Source: Bacteroidia bacterium (lineage in GTDB: Bacteria > Bacteroidota > Bacteroidia > Flavobacteriales > Schleiferiaceae). From it: 55,035 bases of DNA. The stretch lies in the NCBI GenBank assembly GCA_030424545.1, contig JAUHWL010000018.1:1-55035 (forward strand), read 5' to 3'. A model generated the notes under the pieces. The model was given only the letters and a program-made list of their open reading frames with translations. It made no database searches and had not been told where the DNA came from. The translations under genes were made by a program, and so were the position numbers. The number at the start of each line of letters is the position of its first letter. Within the stretch, counting starts at the first letter, position 1. Below are positions 34,336-44,122 of this stretch, piece after piece.

Positions 34336-37221
34336 CTACGATTGCTCATCCTCGGATAAATAAGGGAATGAAATGACAACCTCTGTTCCGGTGGCTTCGC
34401 CTGTTTTTGAGAACAAATCAGTAATGGTAAATATTACCCGCTCTCCTAAACTTTTTGCCAATAAATCAATGCGTTCCTCGGTAATAGATGTTGCCAAAGA
34501 TGTTTTATTTCTATGGGCGTTCAATTCGCCACTTTTTTTTCTGCCAACACCATTGTCGGTAATGGTGCAAAGCAGATGATTGTCTACATCTTTAAATGCT
34601 ATTTTTAAAAAGCCATCGTTGCCTTCTTTGTGCTTTAAACCGTGAATAATGGCGTTTTCTACAAAGGGCTGCAAGAGCATAGGCGGCAGCAAAATATCAT
34701 ACGGGTCTAACTCCTCATCTATTTCTATCTCGTAACTAAATTTATTGTTAAACCGCAGTTGCTCTAAATCTATGTAGTTTTTTAAAAGCTGCATTTCGTT
34801 TTGTAAAGGCACCAATGTTTCTCTAGAAGATTCTAATGTAATGCGCATCAGTTTTGCAAAACTGCCCAAGTAGCGTACGGCTTCCTTGGCTTCATTTTTA
34901 AATATAAATCCGCTTATGGCATCTAGCGCATTAAACACAAAATGGGGGTTCATCTGCAACCGCAAGGCTTTTCTTTCTGAATTTGCCAAAGCATTTTCTA
35001 ACAATAATTTTTGGTTTAGTTGGTTAATTCTGTAACGCGCCACAAAAATGACAATGGCCAAAACACCTAAACAAAAAAGCACCCAAAACCACCAGGTTAA
35101 CCAAAATGGCGATGTTATTTTAAAATGAAATACCGCTTTAGATGTTTCGCTAAAATTGCTGTTGGCAGATGATTCTACCTCGAACGAATATTTACCCGGG
35201 TTAATGCTAGTAAAAAAAGCTTCTTTGCGACCGTTTGCATTGGTCCATGTTTTGTCTTGCCCCACAAGCTTGTACCTAAAATATAGTTTGGCATCGTGGG
35301 CATTGTTAGGCTGCACATTAAACTTAATGCTTAGGTAATTCTGGTGATAAGGCAATTCTAATTGTTGTGGCAAATTAGACCAGCGAGTTGCCTTTGCGCC
35401 AAAATCCGACCAATTTTCTGTTGGTTGAAAAAACAAGTTTACACGCTGAATGCCCACTTGATAATTTGGTACAGCACTTATACTGGCGTTGCCCAACACA
35501 AACAACCCGTTGTTAGAACCATTTAATAATTCTCCGTTTCCAGCAACTGTTAGGCTTCTAAAGTTAAACTCTTTGTTGTTTATAGATGATAAATCGCTGA
35601 TGCTTTGAATGCGGAAATTAGATTTTTTTGTTTTTAAGAGCTCAATACATTGCATCCCAAAATCTGTGGTAACCCACAATCTGTCACCAATAATTGCGGC
35701 TGATTTAAAACTGGTTGAGGCCAGCCCATCTTTTTCCGTAATTTTTGTAAGTTCATTGTCTTGCCACAAATAAACACCATCCCCAACCACGAAAAAGCAC
35801 GTGTATTTTGCCGAGAATTTTGCCGCAAAAATCTGCAATGTATCTATGGGCAAATTTTGCCATTGCTTAATTTTTTGCAATCCTGCCATTTCGCGTTTGT
35901 AGATGGCGCCTGTTAACCCCACAAAATACTGGCCCGATGGCGCATTTTCTATCGCAACAATACCATCTGGTAAACTGTCGGCAAAGGCAATTTGTGTTGT
36001 TGTGCCATGTTGGTAAGCCCAAACTCCGTTGGCTGTGCCCATTAGCAAAACATCATTGATAGGTTTTAAACAAAAAACAAAGTCTAATTTTTTGTTGATG
36101 GAATGAAACCTATTTTGAGAAAAGTAAGCAACGCCTTGTTCTGTAGCTACCCATACTTTTTGCTGATAAAATTCAATATCTAAAACAATTCCGCCAGGCA
36201 GTCCATCGCTTGCCGAGTAATTGAGTATAGAACCATCTTTTTTAAAAACGCTTATTCCTGTGGCTGTGCCCAACCAATAATCCCCGTTTAACTCTAAAGC
36301 TGCGTGTACACTTTCATCGGGCAAACCTTGAGACTCATCTAAGGCAAAACTTGTTGTATTCTGAAAAAACGCCAAACCTTGTTGGGCACCTAACCACAGT
36401 TTGCCATCTAAAAAAAGTAATGTTCTTACCCTATCGTACGCCAATCCGGTGCGCGCATCAATGGTTTTTACGTGGCCATTACTTACACGTAGCAAGCCTT
36501 CTTTCTGGCTAGCCAACCAAAGTGTGCCATTGTCTGCCCACACAACATCTCGTACTCCGGTAGCATCTACAGTAAAATTTCTAGTACCTACAAAGCCCTC
36601 TACCTTTGTTGGAGAACAAAATGCCAAACCATTTTTTAACCCAATTACTTTATTAGCCGATGAAAACCCGCAGGCCTTAATGTGGTTATCTACAAGCACA
36701 AAACAACCTGTTTCTGTAGTAAAGTAAACCTCTTTGTTATACACCGCCACCGATAAAACTTCGGTTTCTCCGGCCAAAGCAATGGCCGTAAAACTGCTGT
36801 CTTTGTATTGCAACAAACCTTGTCTTGATGCCACATAAACCGTGTTTTCTAAAAACGCAATGCCATTAATTTTTGCTTCTGGTCCGTTTTTAAAAACGTG
36901 TAATTTTTTGCCATTGTAACATGCCAAGCCACGTTCTGTGCCAATCCAAAAATTATTAGAAAAATCTTTTTCTATAACCGTAACAAACAAACTTGGCAAG
37001 TTGGCCAAAGCGGGTTCATCGTAAAAATCTATGCCATCAAACTTTACCATTCCGCCACCATCTGTGGCCAACCAAATCATTCCGGTAGCATCTACCTCCA
37101 AATCATTTACCACGGGCATGGTTAAACCATCCTCAATACCACGCAGTAAAAAAGAGAATCGCTGCCCAAAACTAGTTTGCGCAAATACTAGGAAAACTAG
37201 AATAATAACAAGGTTCCGCAT
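34336..37221 (-). CDS. Sensor histidine kinase with two-component beta-propeller sensor
   Basis: 961 residues from the ATG at 37221, which gives a signal peptide (MRNLVIILVFLVFAQTSFGQ). Periplasmic sensor: about a dozen Reg_prop repeats with D-G-x-W-x-G-T/A-x-x-G motifs (IWLATDGGGMVKFD; FWIGTERGLACY), then a Y_Y_Y-type domain with YFRYKLVG. One membrane helix follows at about 700-725, then a LytS/His_kinase domain with H760 in MNPHFVFNALD and a HATPase region (AIIHGLKHK; TDNGVGRKKS). This is the usual partner of LytTR regulators in Bacteroidota. Confidence 0.94.
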   Translation of the reverse strand: MRNLVIILVFLVFAQTSFGQRFSFLLRGIEDGLTMPVVNDLEVDATGMIWLATDGGGMVKFDGIDFYDEPALANLPSLFVTVIEKDFSNNFWIGTERGLACYNGKKLHVFKNGPEAKINGIAFLENTVYVASRQGLLQYKDSSFTAIALAGETEVLSVAVYNKEVYFTTETGCFVLVDNHIKACGFSSANKVIGLKNGLAFCSPTKVEGFVGTRNFTVDATGVRDVVWADNGTLWLASQKEGLLRVSNGHVKTIDARTGLAYDRVRTLLFLDGKLWLGAQQGLAFFQNTTSFALDESQGLPDESVHAALELNGDYWLGTATGISVFKKDGSILNYSASDGLPGGIVLDIEFYQQKVWVATEQGVAYFSQNRFHSINKKLDFVFCLKPINDVLLMGTANGVWAYQHGTTTQIAFADSLPDGIVAIENAPSGQYFVGLTGAIYKREMAGLQKIKQWQNLPIDTLQIFAAKFSAKYTCFFVVGDGVYLWQDNELTKITEKDGLASTSFKSAAIIGDRLWVTTDFGMQCIELLKTKKSNFRIQSISDLSSINNKEFNFRSLTVAGNGELLNGSNNGLFVLGNASISAVPNYQVGIQRVNLFFQPTENWSDFGAKATRWSNLPQQLELPYHQNYLSIKFNVQPNNAHDAKLYFRYKLVGQDKTWTNANGRKEAFFTSINPGKYSFEVESSANSNFSETSKAVFHFKITSPFWLTWWFWVLFCLGVLAIVIFVARYRINQLNQKLLLENALANSERKALRLQMNPHFVFNALDAISGFIFKNEAKEAVRYLGSFAKLMRITLESSRETLVPLQNEMQLLKNYIDLEQLRFNNKFSYEIEIDEELDPYDILLPPMLLQPFVENAIIHGLKHKEGNDGFLKIAFKDVDNHLLCTITDNGVGRKKSGELNAHRNKTSLATSITEERIDLLAKSLGERVIFTITDLFSKTGEATGTEVVISFPYLSEDEQS

Positions 37222-37309
37222 CTCACGAAAATAGAAGATTTTCATGGTCCATCAAGCCCAACTTTTCACATGCAAAATCTTTTTATATTTAATGTGCCAA
37301 CCCAAACCT

Positions 37310-38110
37310 ATGAGAAAATTACTCTTACAAATCTTTTCATTTCTGGCAATATTTTCTTTTGCCCAACCTGTAGAACCTGGTGCTAAAGCCGCTGCGCTTG
37401 GCGGAAGTTTTGTTACCCAGCAGTCGGTTTTTAGTGCCAAACACAATGTGGCTGGCCTGGCTTTTTTAACAAACAATGCCGTTGCTTTTGGTCTTAGAAA
37501 CAACTATTTCGTTAACCATTTAAACGATTTTTACTTTGCCTCGGCCTTTGCAAAAGGAAAAAACTGCATAGCCATAGATGCGCTTTATTTTGGTTTTGAT
37601 GCGTACCAGCAAGTAGAATTAGGCGCGAGTTATGCCCTCGCCCTAAACAAAAGCTGGAGTGTTGGCGCACGGTTGCGCTATGCCTACAATTACATTCCGC
37701 CCGAATCTGTTAGCCGAAATTTGGTTTCTGCCGACCTCGGGATTCTGGGAAAACTAAATAACTGGCGTATCGGGTTCTCGTTGGTAAATTTTGCGCAAAG
37801 CAAATGGCAAGGCCGGGTTGTAGAAAGCGAGCCGCTTCTTTACAAAATTGGTGGCGGATATTATTTTACAGACCAAACAGCCATCACTTCCGATTTTATA
37901 AAAAAGTCTAACGCTAAAGCCGATGTGCGCGTTGGTTTTAATTACAACCCCGCCAAAAATTTAGACCTACGTTTTGGCTTTAGCGTACAACATCCCAGCG
38001 TAAATTTTGGACTTGGATTAGACCTAAAACAATTCCAACTAAATTTTGCCATTGCATGGCATCAACAATTGGGGCTAAGCCCTGTAACAGATGTAGTGTA
38101 TGCGTGGTAG
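37310..38110 (+). CDS. PorV/PorQ-like outer-membrane beta-barrel
   Basis: 266 residues from the ATG at 37310, giving a signal peptide (MRKLLLQIFSFLAIFSFAQ). The mature start PVEPGAKAAALGGSFV and HNVAGLAFL, with FGLRNNYF, resemble the PorV/UPF0164-type barrels; strands alternate to the end, which closes on a Trp. Could bind T9SS cargo or lipids, but PorV itself is not claimed. Divergent from the kinase over 88 bases, and overlapping the HHH gene by 11 bases. Confidence 0.7.
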   Translation: MRKLLLQIFSFLAIFSFAQPVEPGAKAAALGGSFVTQQSVFSAKHNVAGLAFLTNNAVAFGLRNNYFVNHLNDFYFASAFAKGKNCIAIDALYFGFDAYQQVELGASYALALNKSWSVGARLRYAYNYIPPESVSRNLVSADLGILGKLNNWRIGFSLVNFAQSKWQGRVVESEPLLYKIGGGYYFTDQTAITSDFIKKSNAKADVRVGFNYNPAKNLDLRFGFSVQHPSVNFGLGLDLKQFQLNFAIAWHQQLGLSPVTDVVYAW

Positions 38111-40097
38111 ATGCAACATATTATGGGCATTCATTTTGTGCAGCACCACAGTTGTTGGGCAAATATCGCCCATAGATCAAGCTCTAGAATATTTGGCAGA
38201 ATTTGGCCAAACCGAAAACCAAGAAGCCGATTTGGTACAACTTGCCGAACAATTAAGCTACTTGCAAAACAACCCCATATCATTAAACACCGCCACACCA
38301 GACGAGCTTTTAGAAATTCCGCTGCTTAATTCGTTTTTGGTTTTTAACCTTATTAGTTACCGCAACACGGCCGGAAGATTTTTAAGCTATTACCAACTTG
38401 CCGATTTAGACGGCTTTACCAAACAAATTATTTACCTCATACAACCTTTTACAACATTAGAATACCGCAAGCAAAGCAATCAGTTTCCGAAACTGTTTGC
38501 CCACCAACTGGCCCTGCAATACAAACGCATTGCGCAAAAAAGTGAAGGATATAAAAACCAGAATTACCTAGGCGATGCCAACGCACTTTACCTGCGCTAC
38601 CGCATACAGGCCGAAGGAAAATTGTTTGCTGGAATAACATTGCAAAAAGATGCTGGCGAAATGTATTTAACCAACAACATGCCCGATTTTACCAGCATAC
38701 ATTTTGAGTATCGGTTTAACAACATCATTAAAAATATTGTGTTAGGCGATTACAGCGTAGAATTTGGGCAAGGCTTGGTATTGTGGAGTTCGTTGGCGTT
38801 TAATAAAAGCAGCGAAGCCGTTACCGTACAACGCTTCGGGCGCGGCATTCGGTATTATTCTGGTGCCGATGAAAACCGATTTTTACGCGGAGCAGGAACA
38901 ACCATTGCCATAAAAAACCTAGAGTTAACTACCTTTTACAGCACCAATAAAATAGATGCCAACCTAGATGTAAACGCATCAAACGCGCAGATTGCTACTT
39001 CGCTCCAGAGTTCTGGTTTTCATCGTACAGCAAATGAATTGGAAGATAAAAGATCACAGCAAATCATGATGACTGGCGTGCATTTGCAATGGAAACCTAA
39101 ACGCTTGCGACTTGGGTTCTTGGCCAACAAAACCAGTTTTAAATACCCCATTTTTTTTCAAGACCGAATAGAAAACGTTAATAAATTTAGCGGAAATAAG
39201 TTGCTACATACCTCAGCCGATTGGAAATGGCTTTACGGGCATATTTACTTTTTTGGCGAATTTGGCTACGAGTGGCAAATGGGCGCAAGTGCCTTAACCA
39301 CAGGCATGCAAGTAAAGGCTGCCGATGGGTTTCAGTTTACCGTTCATTACCGCCACTTTAGCCCAAACTGGTACGCACCCTATAGCCAACCATTTTCAGA
39401 AACTGGGCGCGAGGGCGAACAAGGTGCGTATTTTGGAATAAACTGGCAATTACCTCATCGGCTCTCAGTGGGTGCTTATGCTGATTTTTTTAAATACTTA
39501 TGGCAAAGAACCGAATTAACCCGCCCCGGATTGGGCAAAGATTTTATGGTTCAGCTTAATTATGCGCCAGAACTTTGGAGCACTTATTTTAGAGTTCGGT
39601 TTCAGGGGCGCGAAAGAAAAATTGCAAGCAACCAAACCATTGCAACCAACAATTTCTTAGAAAGATTAGGGTTACGTTGGCACGCCACTTTTTCGGTAAC
39701 CGATATTCTTGCGCTACAATCGCGGATAGAATGGGCTACGGTTCAACATCAATCGGCACCCCAAAACGGGTTGTTGGCTTTTTTAGGTGCTAGCTTTAAA
39801 CTGCACAATAAATGGCAACTAAAAATGCGATACACATTGTTTGACACCGAAAATTATGCAACCGCCATTTGGGCCTACGAAGACGATGTTCCCTACAGTT
39901 ACAGCGTGCCCGCATATTACAACAACGGCACAAAATGGTATGCAATGGTTACGTGGCAGGCACGAAAAAACATGGAATTATGGTTTAGAATTGCTGATTT
40001 AAACTACAACAATCAAACAACCATTGGCAGCGGATACGATTTAATTAACAGCGCACACAGAACAGAAATAAAGGCGCTCCTTAGAATTACCTTTTAA
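38100..40097 (+). CDS. Outer-membrane protein with N-terminal helix-hairpin-helix (ComEA-like) motif
   Basis: 665 residues: signal peptide (MRGRCNILWAFILCSTTVVGQ), helix-hairpin-helix region at about 40-110 (ISLNTATPDELLEIPLLN; FLSYYQLADLDGF), then a long beta-barrel-like domain ending in ALLRITF with a terminal Phe. HHH motifs normally touch DNA, so in an exported protein they may bind extracellular DNA or have another role. The start overlaps the PorV-like gene by 11 bases, so the two are made together. Confidence 0.78.
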   Translation: MRGRCNILWAFILCSTTVVGQISPIDQALEYLAEFGQTENQEADLVQLAEQLSYLQNNPISLNTATPDELLEIPLLNSFLVFNLISYRNTAGRFLSYYQLADLDGFTKQIIYLIQPFTTLEYRKQSNQFPKLFAHQLALQYKRIAQKSEGYKNQNYLGDANALYLRYRIQAEGKLFAGITLQKDAGEMYLTNNMPDFTSIHFEYRFNNIIKNIVLGDYSVEFGQGLVLWSSLAFNKSSEAVTVQRFGRGIRYYSGADENRFLRGAGTTIAIKNLELTTFYSTNKIDANLDVNASNAQIATSLQSSGFHRTANELEDKRSQQIMMTGVHLQWKPKRLRLGFLANKTSFKYPIFFQDRIENVNKFSGNKLLHTSADWKWLYGHIYFFGEFGYEWQMGASALTTGMQVKAADGFQFTVHYRHFSPNWYAPYSQPFSETGREGEQGAYFGINWQLPHRLSVGAYADFFKYLWQRTELTRPGLGKDFMVQLNYAPELWSTYFRVRFQGRERKIASNQTIATNNFLERLGLRWHATFSVTDILALQSRIEWATVQHQSAPQNGLLAFLGASFKLHNKWQLKMRYTLFDTENYATAIWAYEDDVPYSYSVPAYYNNGTKWYAMVTWQARKNMELWFRIADLNYNNQTTIGSGYDLINSAHRTEIKALLRITF

Positions 40098-40122
40098 ACA
40101 AACCGATTTCTATAGATTTCTA

Positions 40123-41319
40123 TCAGCATAGGTCTTCCCAAAAATTTGGGTACGATTTAGACACACATGCCGGATCTTCTATTTCTACCGGAAAACAACA
40201 GCCCAAAAGCGCCAAGCTCATGGCCATTCTATGATCTTTATACGTGCAAAAAAATGCTTTTGGTGGATGAAGAATAGTTGGTTCAAATTTTAAAGTACTT
40301 TCGGTAATAGCAACGTTACAGCCCACCTTAGCCAATTCGGTTTGCAATGCTTCTAGCCTATTGGTTTCTTTTAAAAGCAACGTTTCTAACCCATGAAAAT
40401 CTACACCAATGCCCAACGCGGCACAGGTTACAACAATGGGCTGCGCAAGATCTGGGGTATTTTGCAAATTAATCACCAGCTTGCCAGGTTTTAAGCAAGG
40501 TGCGTTTTCTAGCCAAGCTCCATCATCTGTATAAGTTGTGCGCACGCCCAATTCGGTAAAAATTCTAGCCACGCGCGCATCTCCTTGAACGCTCTCTTTT
40601 TTAAGCCCTTTTAAAAGAACTTTGGCTTCTTTGTTTAAGGCAACAAGGCCATACCAATATGCCGCTGCACTCCAGTCTGGTTCTGGCAAAAAATGTACAT
40701 CGGCAATGCTTTCTTGCTTTTTTATCTCAATATTTTCATCATCAAACAAAACCGAAAAACCCAACTGTTGCATAAGTGAGGCGGTCATTTTTATATAAGG
40801 CCTTGAAACTATTTTACTTTTTAACTTAAGCTTTAAACCCTTGGTAAGCGTGGGGCCCACAAGCATTAGTGCTGTGGTAAATTGGCTGCTTTCGTTGGCC
40901 TCAACTTCCAAAAATCCGCCTTGCAACTTTTTGCCATTTATCTTTAATGGCGGATGTCCTGTTTCGTTCAAATATTCAATATCCGCTCCGAGATTTATGA
41001 GTGCATCAACCAAACTTTTTATGGGCCGTTCTAACATTCTGGCAGAGCCCGTAAGCACCACATTGCAGCCTGGTTTTGTGGCAAAATAAGCTGTAGTAAA
41101 ACGCATGGCCGTTCCCGCTGCACCTATATTAATTTCGCCATGTGCATTGGCAATTGCCATTTTTAACGCAGCAACATCATCGACATTTGTAGATATGGGT
41201 ACCGTTATGTTATTATAATTTGCTTGTAAAATCAACGCCCTATTCAATAAGCTTTTGCTAAGGGGCAAATCTATTGTCTTTGAATAATTCTGTTCTCTTA
41301 AGTCAACCTTTTTAATCAT
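40123..41319 (-). CDS. aroA: 3-phosphoshikimate 1-carboxyvinyltransferase (EPSP synthase)
   Basis: 398 residues from the ATG at 41319, which overlaps the aroB TGA as ATGA. Active-site blocks are LPLSKSLLNRALIL, GAAGTAMRFTTAYFA, TGSARMLERPI, DWSAAAYWYG, LKETNRLEAL and YKDHRMAMSLALLG. Slightly shorter than the enteric enzyme. Joins PEP to shikimate 3-phosphate in aromatic amino-acid synthesis; translationally coupled to aroB. Confidence 0.95.
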   Translation of the reverse strand: MIKKVDLREQNYSKTIDLPLSKSLLNRALILQANYNNITVPISTNVDDVAALKMAIANAHGEINIGAAGTAMRFTTAYFATKPGCNVVLTGSARMLERPIKSLVDALINLGADIEYLNETGHPPLKINGKKLQGGFLEVEANESSQFTTALMLVGPTLTKGLKLKLKSKIVSRPYIKMTASLMQQLGFSVLFDDENIEIKKQESIADVHFLPEPDWSAAAYWYGLVALNKEAKVLLKGLKKESVQGDARVARIFTELGVRTTYTDDGAWLENAPCLKPGKLVINLQNTPDLAQPIVVTCAALGIGVDFHGLETLLLKETNRLEALQTELAKVGCNVAITESTLKFEPTILHPPKAFFCTYKDHRMAMSLALLGCCFPVEIEDPACVSKSYPNFWEDLC

Positions 41320-42377
41320 GAATCCATGCGTTTTTCTCTGTACCACACCAAGGCTTCTGCCGCTTCTTGGTAGGTCACGTCTACGTTAAAATCTGCATTT
41401 CCAATTTGGTTTAAAAGAACAAATTTTAAAGAGTCGCCCTCATTCTTTTTATCGTGCGCTAACCATTTTAAAATATGCTCGTCATACGCCTCATCCCAAT
41501 TAAGCTTTGGGAAATAACTTAGCAAAACACGTTCTATTTCGTTGCACACATCTTGCGGCAACATGCCTTTTTGCACACTAATTTTATTGGCCATAATCAT
41601 TCCGGCTGCAATTGCCTCGCCATGCAAAATAGGTTCACCATTTTCTAAAAAAAAACTTTCTACAGCGTGGCCCAAGGTGTGGCCATAGTTTAAAAGTTTG
41701 CGCTGGCCGCCTTCAGTTTTATCTAGCGCAACAATGTCTTGCTTAATTTTTACTGATTGCGAGATTAACGCATTAAACTGGTTGTTCTCAAAATTTTCAA
41801 TGGCATCATTCCAATGAGCTTGACCTGTAATTAAGGTGTGTTTTAACACTTCGGCAAACCCAGAAACAAGTTGGTTTTTGGGCAATGTTTGTAAAAATTC
41901 CGAATGAATATACAATCCGTTTGCCGTAGAAAAAGTGCCCGCCAGATTTTTAATACCTTCAACATCAACGCCCGTTTTCCCGCCAATTGCAGCATCTACC
42001 ATGGCTAGCAAACTCGTGGGGATATTGTAAAAACCAATGCCGCGTTTATAGGTTGCGGCAATAAAGCCTCCCAAATCGGTAATCACACCACCACCCACGT
42101 TTATTAAAATACTGTTTCTATCTGCACCAAGTTGGGCCAAAGCAGCCCACAAACTACTGGCAATTTCTACCGATTTACTCTCTTCGCCAGGCTCTATTTC
42201 TAGCACTTCGTACCCAGGCAAATCGGGCAACATTTCTAGCACCTTAGGCAAGCAAAATTCGTGGGTATTCTCATCTACAAGAAAAAATATTTTTCTATTT
42301 ATATTTTGTGCTAATTCCGCGTTTAGTGCAGTAAAAGCGGCTTTTCCAAAATATGTTTTCTCAATTAATTCAACCAT
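41316..42377 (-). CDS. aroB: 3-dehydroquinate synthase AroB
   Basis: 353 residues. NAD-binding and active-site signatures: NVGGGVITDLGGFIAATYKRG, NIPTSLLAMVDAAIGGKTGVD, LLNYGHTLGHAVE and LHGEAIAAGM. It cyclises DAHP to 3-dehydroquinate, the second shikimate step. The intermediate enzymes (aroQ, aroE, aroK) are not in the window. Confidence 0.97.
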   Translation of the reverse strand: MVELIEKTYFGKAAFTALNAELAQNINRKIFFLVDENTHEFCLPKVLEMLPDLPGYEVLEIEPGEESKSVEIASSLWAALAQLGADRNSILINVGGGVITDLGGFIAATYKRGIGFYNIPTSLLAMVDAAIGGKTGVDVEGIKNLAGTFSTANGLYIHSEFLQTLPKNQLVSGFAEVLKHTLITGQAHWNDAIENFENNQFNALISQSVKIKQDIVALDKTEGGQRKLLNYGHTLGHAVESFFLENGEPILHGEAIAAGMIMANKISVQKGMLPQDVCNEIERVLLSYFPKLNWDEAYDEHILKWLAHDKKNEGDSLKFVLLNQIGNADFNVDVTYQEAAEALVWYREKRMDS

Positions 42378-42400
42378 AATTTTGTCTGATTAACAACACA

Positions 42401-42408
42401 CAAATTTA
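42401..42408 (-). promoter_or_regulatory. -7 box TAAATTTG for aroB-aroA
   Basis: Perfect TAnnTTTG on the minus strand, 23 bases before the aroB ATG. It lies only 13 bases from the plus-strand box of the proline dehydrogenase gene, so the divergent promoters overlap. Confidence 0.55.
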
Positions 42409-42421
42409 GGTGGTTGATGTC

Positions 42422-42429
42422 TATATTTG
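42422..42429 (+). promoter_or_regulatory. -7 box TATATTTG for proline dehydrogenase
   Basis: Perfect TAnnTTTG, 34 bases before the ATG at 42464. Supports that ATG over the longer frame from 42410, which would start upstream of the box. Confidence 0.55.
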
Positions 42430-42463
42430 CCGCAAAAATTCCGCACTCCTTAGCCTTATAAAA

Positions 42464-43636
42464 ATGAAAATAGATTTTAGCAATACCGAAGTTGCTTTTC
42501 AACTAAAATCCAACTTTCAGTTGAGAAAAGCCAAGTTGCTTTTCATGTCTGTATCTAGCCCTGCTATTGTAAGGTTCTTACAAAAAGTGGTCTCCTTTTG
42601 CTTTAATATTGGTTTACCTATAAAACCCATTATAAAAGCAACGGTTTTCGAACACTTTTGTGGAGGAGAAACCATAGCCGAATGTACTACCAAGATTGCC
42701 GCCATGTACTCTAAAAACGTGCATTCTCTTTTAGACTATAGCGTAGAAGGAAAGGTAAACGATGCCGATTTTGACGGTACCAAAAACACGGTTATAGAGA
42801 GCATAAAATATGCTTCAAGCAATCCTGGAATTCCGTTTGCTGTGTTTAAACCCAGCGGTGTAGGCAGTAACCATTTATACGATAAAGTAAGTGCCAAAAA
42901 AGAATTAACGCCAGAAGAAAAAGAAGCTTGGCAGCGCGTGAGAAGCCGTTACTTTGAAATTGCACAATCTGCTTTTGATCACAAATTAAAATTGATGATT
43001 GATGCTGAGGAAGTATCAACGCAACAAGCGGTAGATGACTTGGTAACCGAATTGATGGAAAAATACAACCAAGAAAGCTGTATAGTATTTAACACCGCGC
43101 AAATGTACCGGTGGGATAGATTGCAGCACATAAAAGATAGCGTTGCTTTGGCGCATCAAAATAATTATTACTACGGGATAAAAATTGTACGCGGTGCTTA
43201 TATGGAAAAAGAGCGTATGTGGGCTAAAAAATATGGCTACAAAGACCCTATACAGCCTAACAAAGCAGCTTGCGATGCTGATTATGATGCTGCGGTAACA
43301 TTTTTATTAGAAAATGTAAACAACAAAGTTTCTGTAGTGGTGGCTACACACAACGCTCCAAGTTGTCAATTGGTAGATAGCCTTATGGAAAAACATAGCC
43401 TTAAAGCCAATGATCCTCGCGTATATGTGGCTCAACTTTACGCCATGAGCGATAATATTAGTTTTAATATGGCCAATGCCGGACACAACGTTGTTAAGTA
43501 TTTACCCTTTGGCCCCGTAAAGGATGTAATGCCCTATTTGTTTAGGCGTGCCGAAGAAAATACGGCCATGAAAGGGCAAACAAGCCGTGAGCTAGAATTA
43601 ATTAAACAAGAATTAAGACGTAGAAGAAAGGCCTAA
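42464..43636 (+). CDS. Proline dehydrogenase
   Basis: 390 residues from the ATG at 42464 (MKIDFSNTEVAFQLKS). It has PRODH barrel motifs: FAVFKPSGVG, IDAEEVSTQQAVDDL, YYGIKIVRGAYMEKER, VVATHNAPSCQLV and PYLFRRAEENTAM, the last with the proline-binding Arg pair. An FAD enzyme oxidising proline to pyrroline-5-carboxylate; stand-alone, not fused to the P5C dehydrogenase as in PutA. Ends 1 base from the converging small gene. Confidence 0.94.
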   Translation: MKIDFSNTEVAFQLKSNFQLRKAKLLFMSVSSPAIVRFLQKVVSFCFNIGLPIKPIIKATVFEHFCGGETIAECTTKIAAMYSKNVHSLLDYSVEGKVNDADFDGTKNTVIESIKYASSNPGIPFAVFKPSGVGSNHLYDKVSAKKELTPEEKEAWQRVRSRYFEIAQSAFDHKLKLMIDAEEVSTQQAVDDLVTELMEKYNQESCIVFNTAQMYRWDRLQHIKDSVALAHQNNYYYGIKIVRGAYMEKERMWAKKYGYKDPIQPNKAACDADYDAAVTFLLENVNNKVSVVVATHNAPSCQLVDSLMEKHSLKANDPRVYVAQLYAMSDNISFNMANAGHNVVKYLPFGPVKDVMPYLFRRAEENTAMKGQTSRELELIKQELRRRRKA

Positions 43637-43637
43637 T

Positions 43638-44036
43638 TTATTGACAATCACAGGTTGTTTCTTCGTGTAAAACGGATAGAACCGTTACCGTAGAGTCACA
43701 ATTTTTTACACGAGCTAATATTTCTCTTAAATCGGGCAAGCGCGTAACAATTTCATATTCTCCGCAAGGTTCTTTTCTTGGTTCGCTGTTAGAGAAGTTT
43801 ATAGACCCAGCCACAAAAATTTGCTTTAACGCCAAACTATCTAACTGTAAACAATCTATCTGGCAGTTGGCTGTTGCAGAATACACAATGTCTTTAGCGT
43901 TTAGATCTTTTAAAACACGCGAATTAGGAAAATAGCTGCACTGAAAATCTCTATCTCCAAATAAAAAATACACAAATACAACCCCAAAGGTTACGCCAAT
44001 TAAATAATACTTAAGACGGTGAAAAATACCTGACAT
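43638..44036 (-). CDS. Membrane-anchored Cys-rich protein, DUF4258-like
   Basis: 132 residues with one N-terminal helix (about 9-27, YYLIGVTFGVVFVYFLFG) acting as an uncleaved anchor, the rest probably periplasmic. Seven Cys, including ANCQIDC, KEPCG and CDC near the end. The block RVLKDLNAKDIVYSATANCQ followed by LQLDSLALKQIF--GSINFSNSEPRKEPCGEY recalls DUF4258 proteins (pattern memory). Function unknown; disulfides or metal binding plausible. Confidence 0.72.
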   Translation of the reverse strand: MSGIFHRLKYYLIGVTFGVVFVYFLFGDRDFQCSYFPNSRVLKDLNAKDIVYSATANCQIDCLQLDSLALKQIFVAGSINFSNSEPRKEPCGEYEIVTRLPDLREILARVKNCDSTVTVLSVLHEETTCDCQ

Positions 44037-44122
44037 GTAAAATAAATTTCGGCAAATGTGCGCTTTACCTAAGAATTAACAAAAGATACTTTTGGAATTA
44101 ATAACACTAAAAAGGTATTGAA

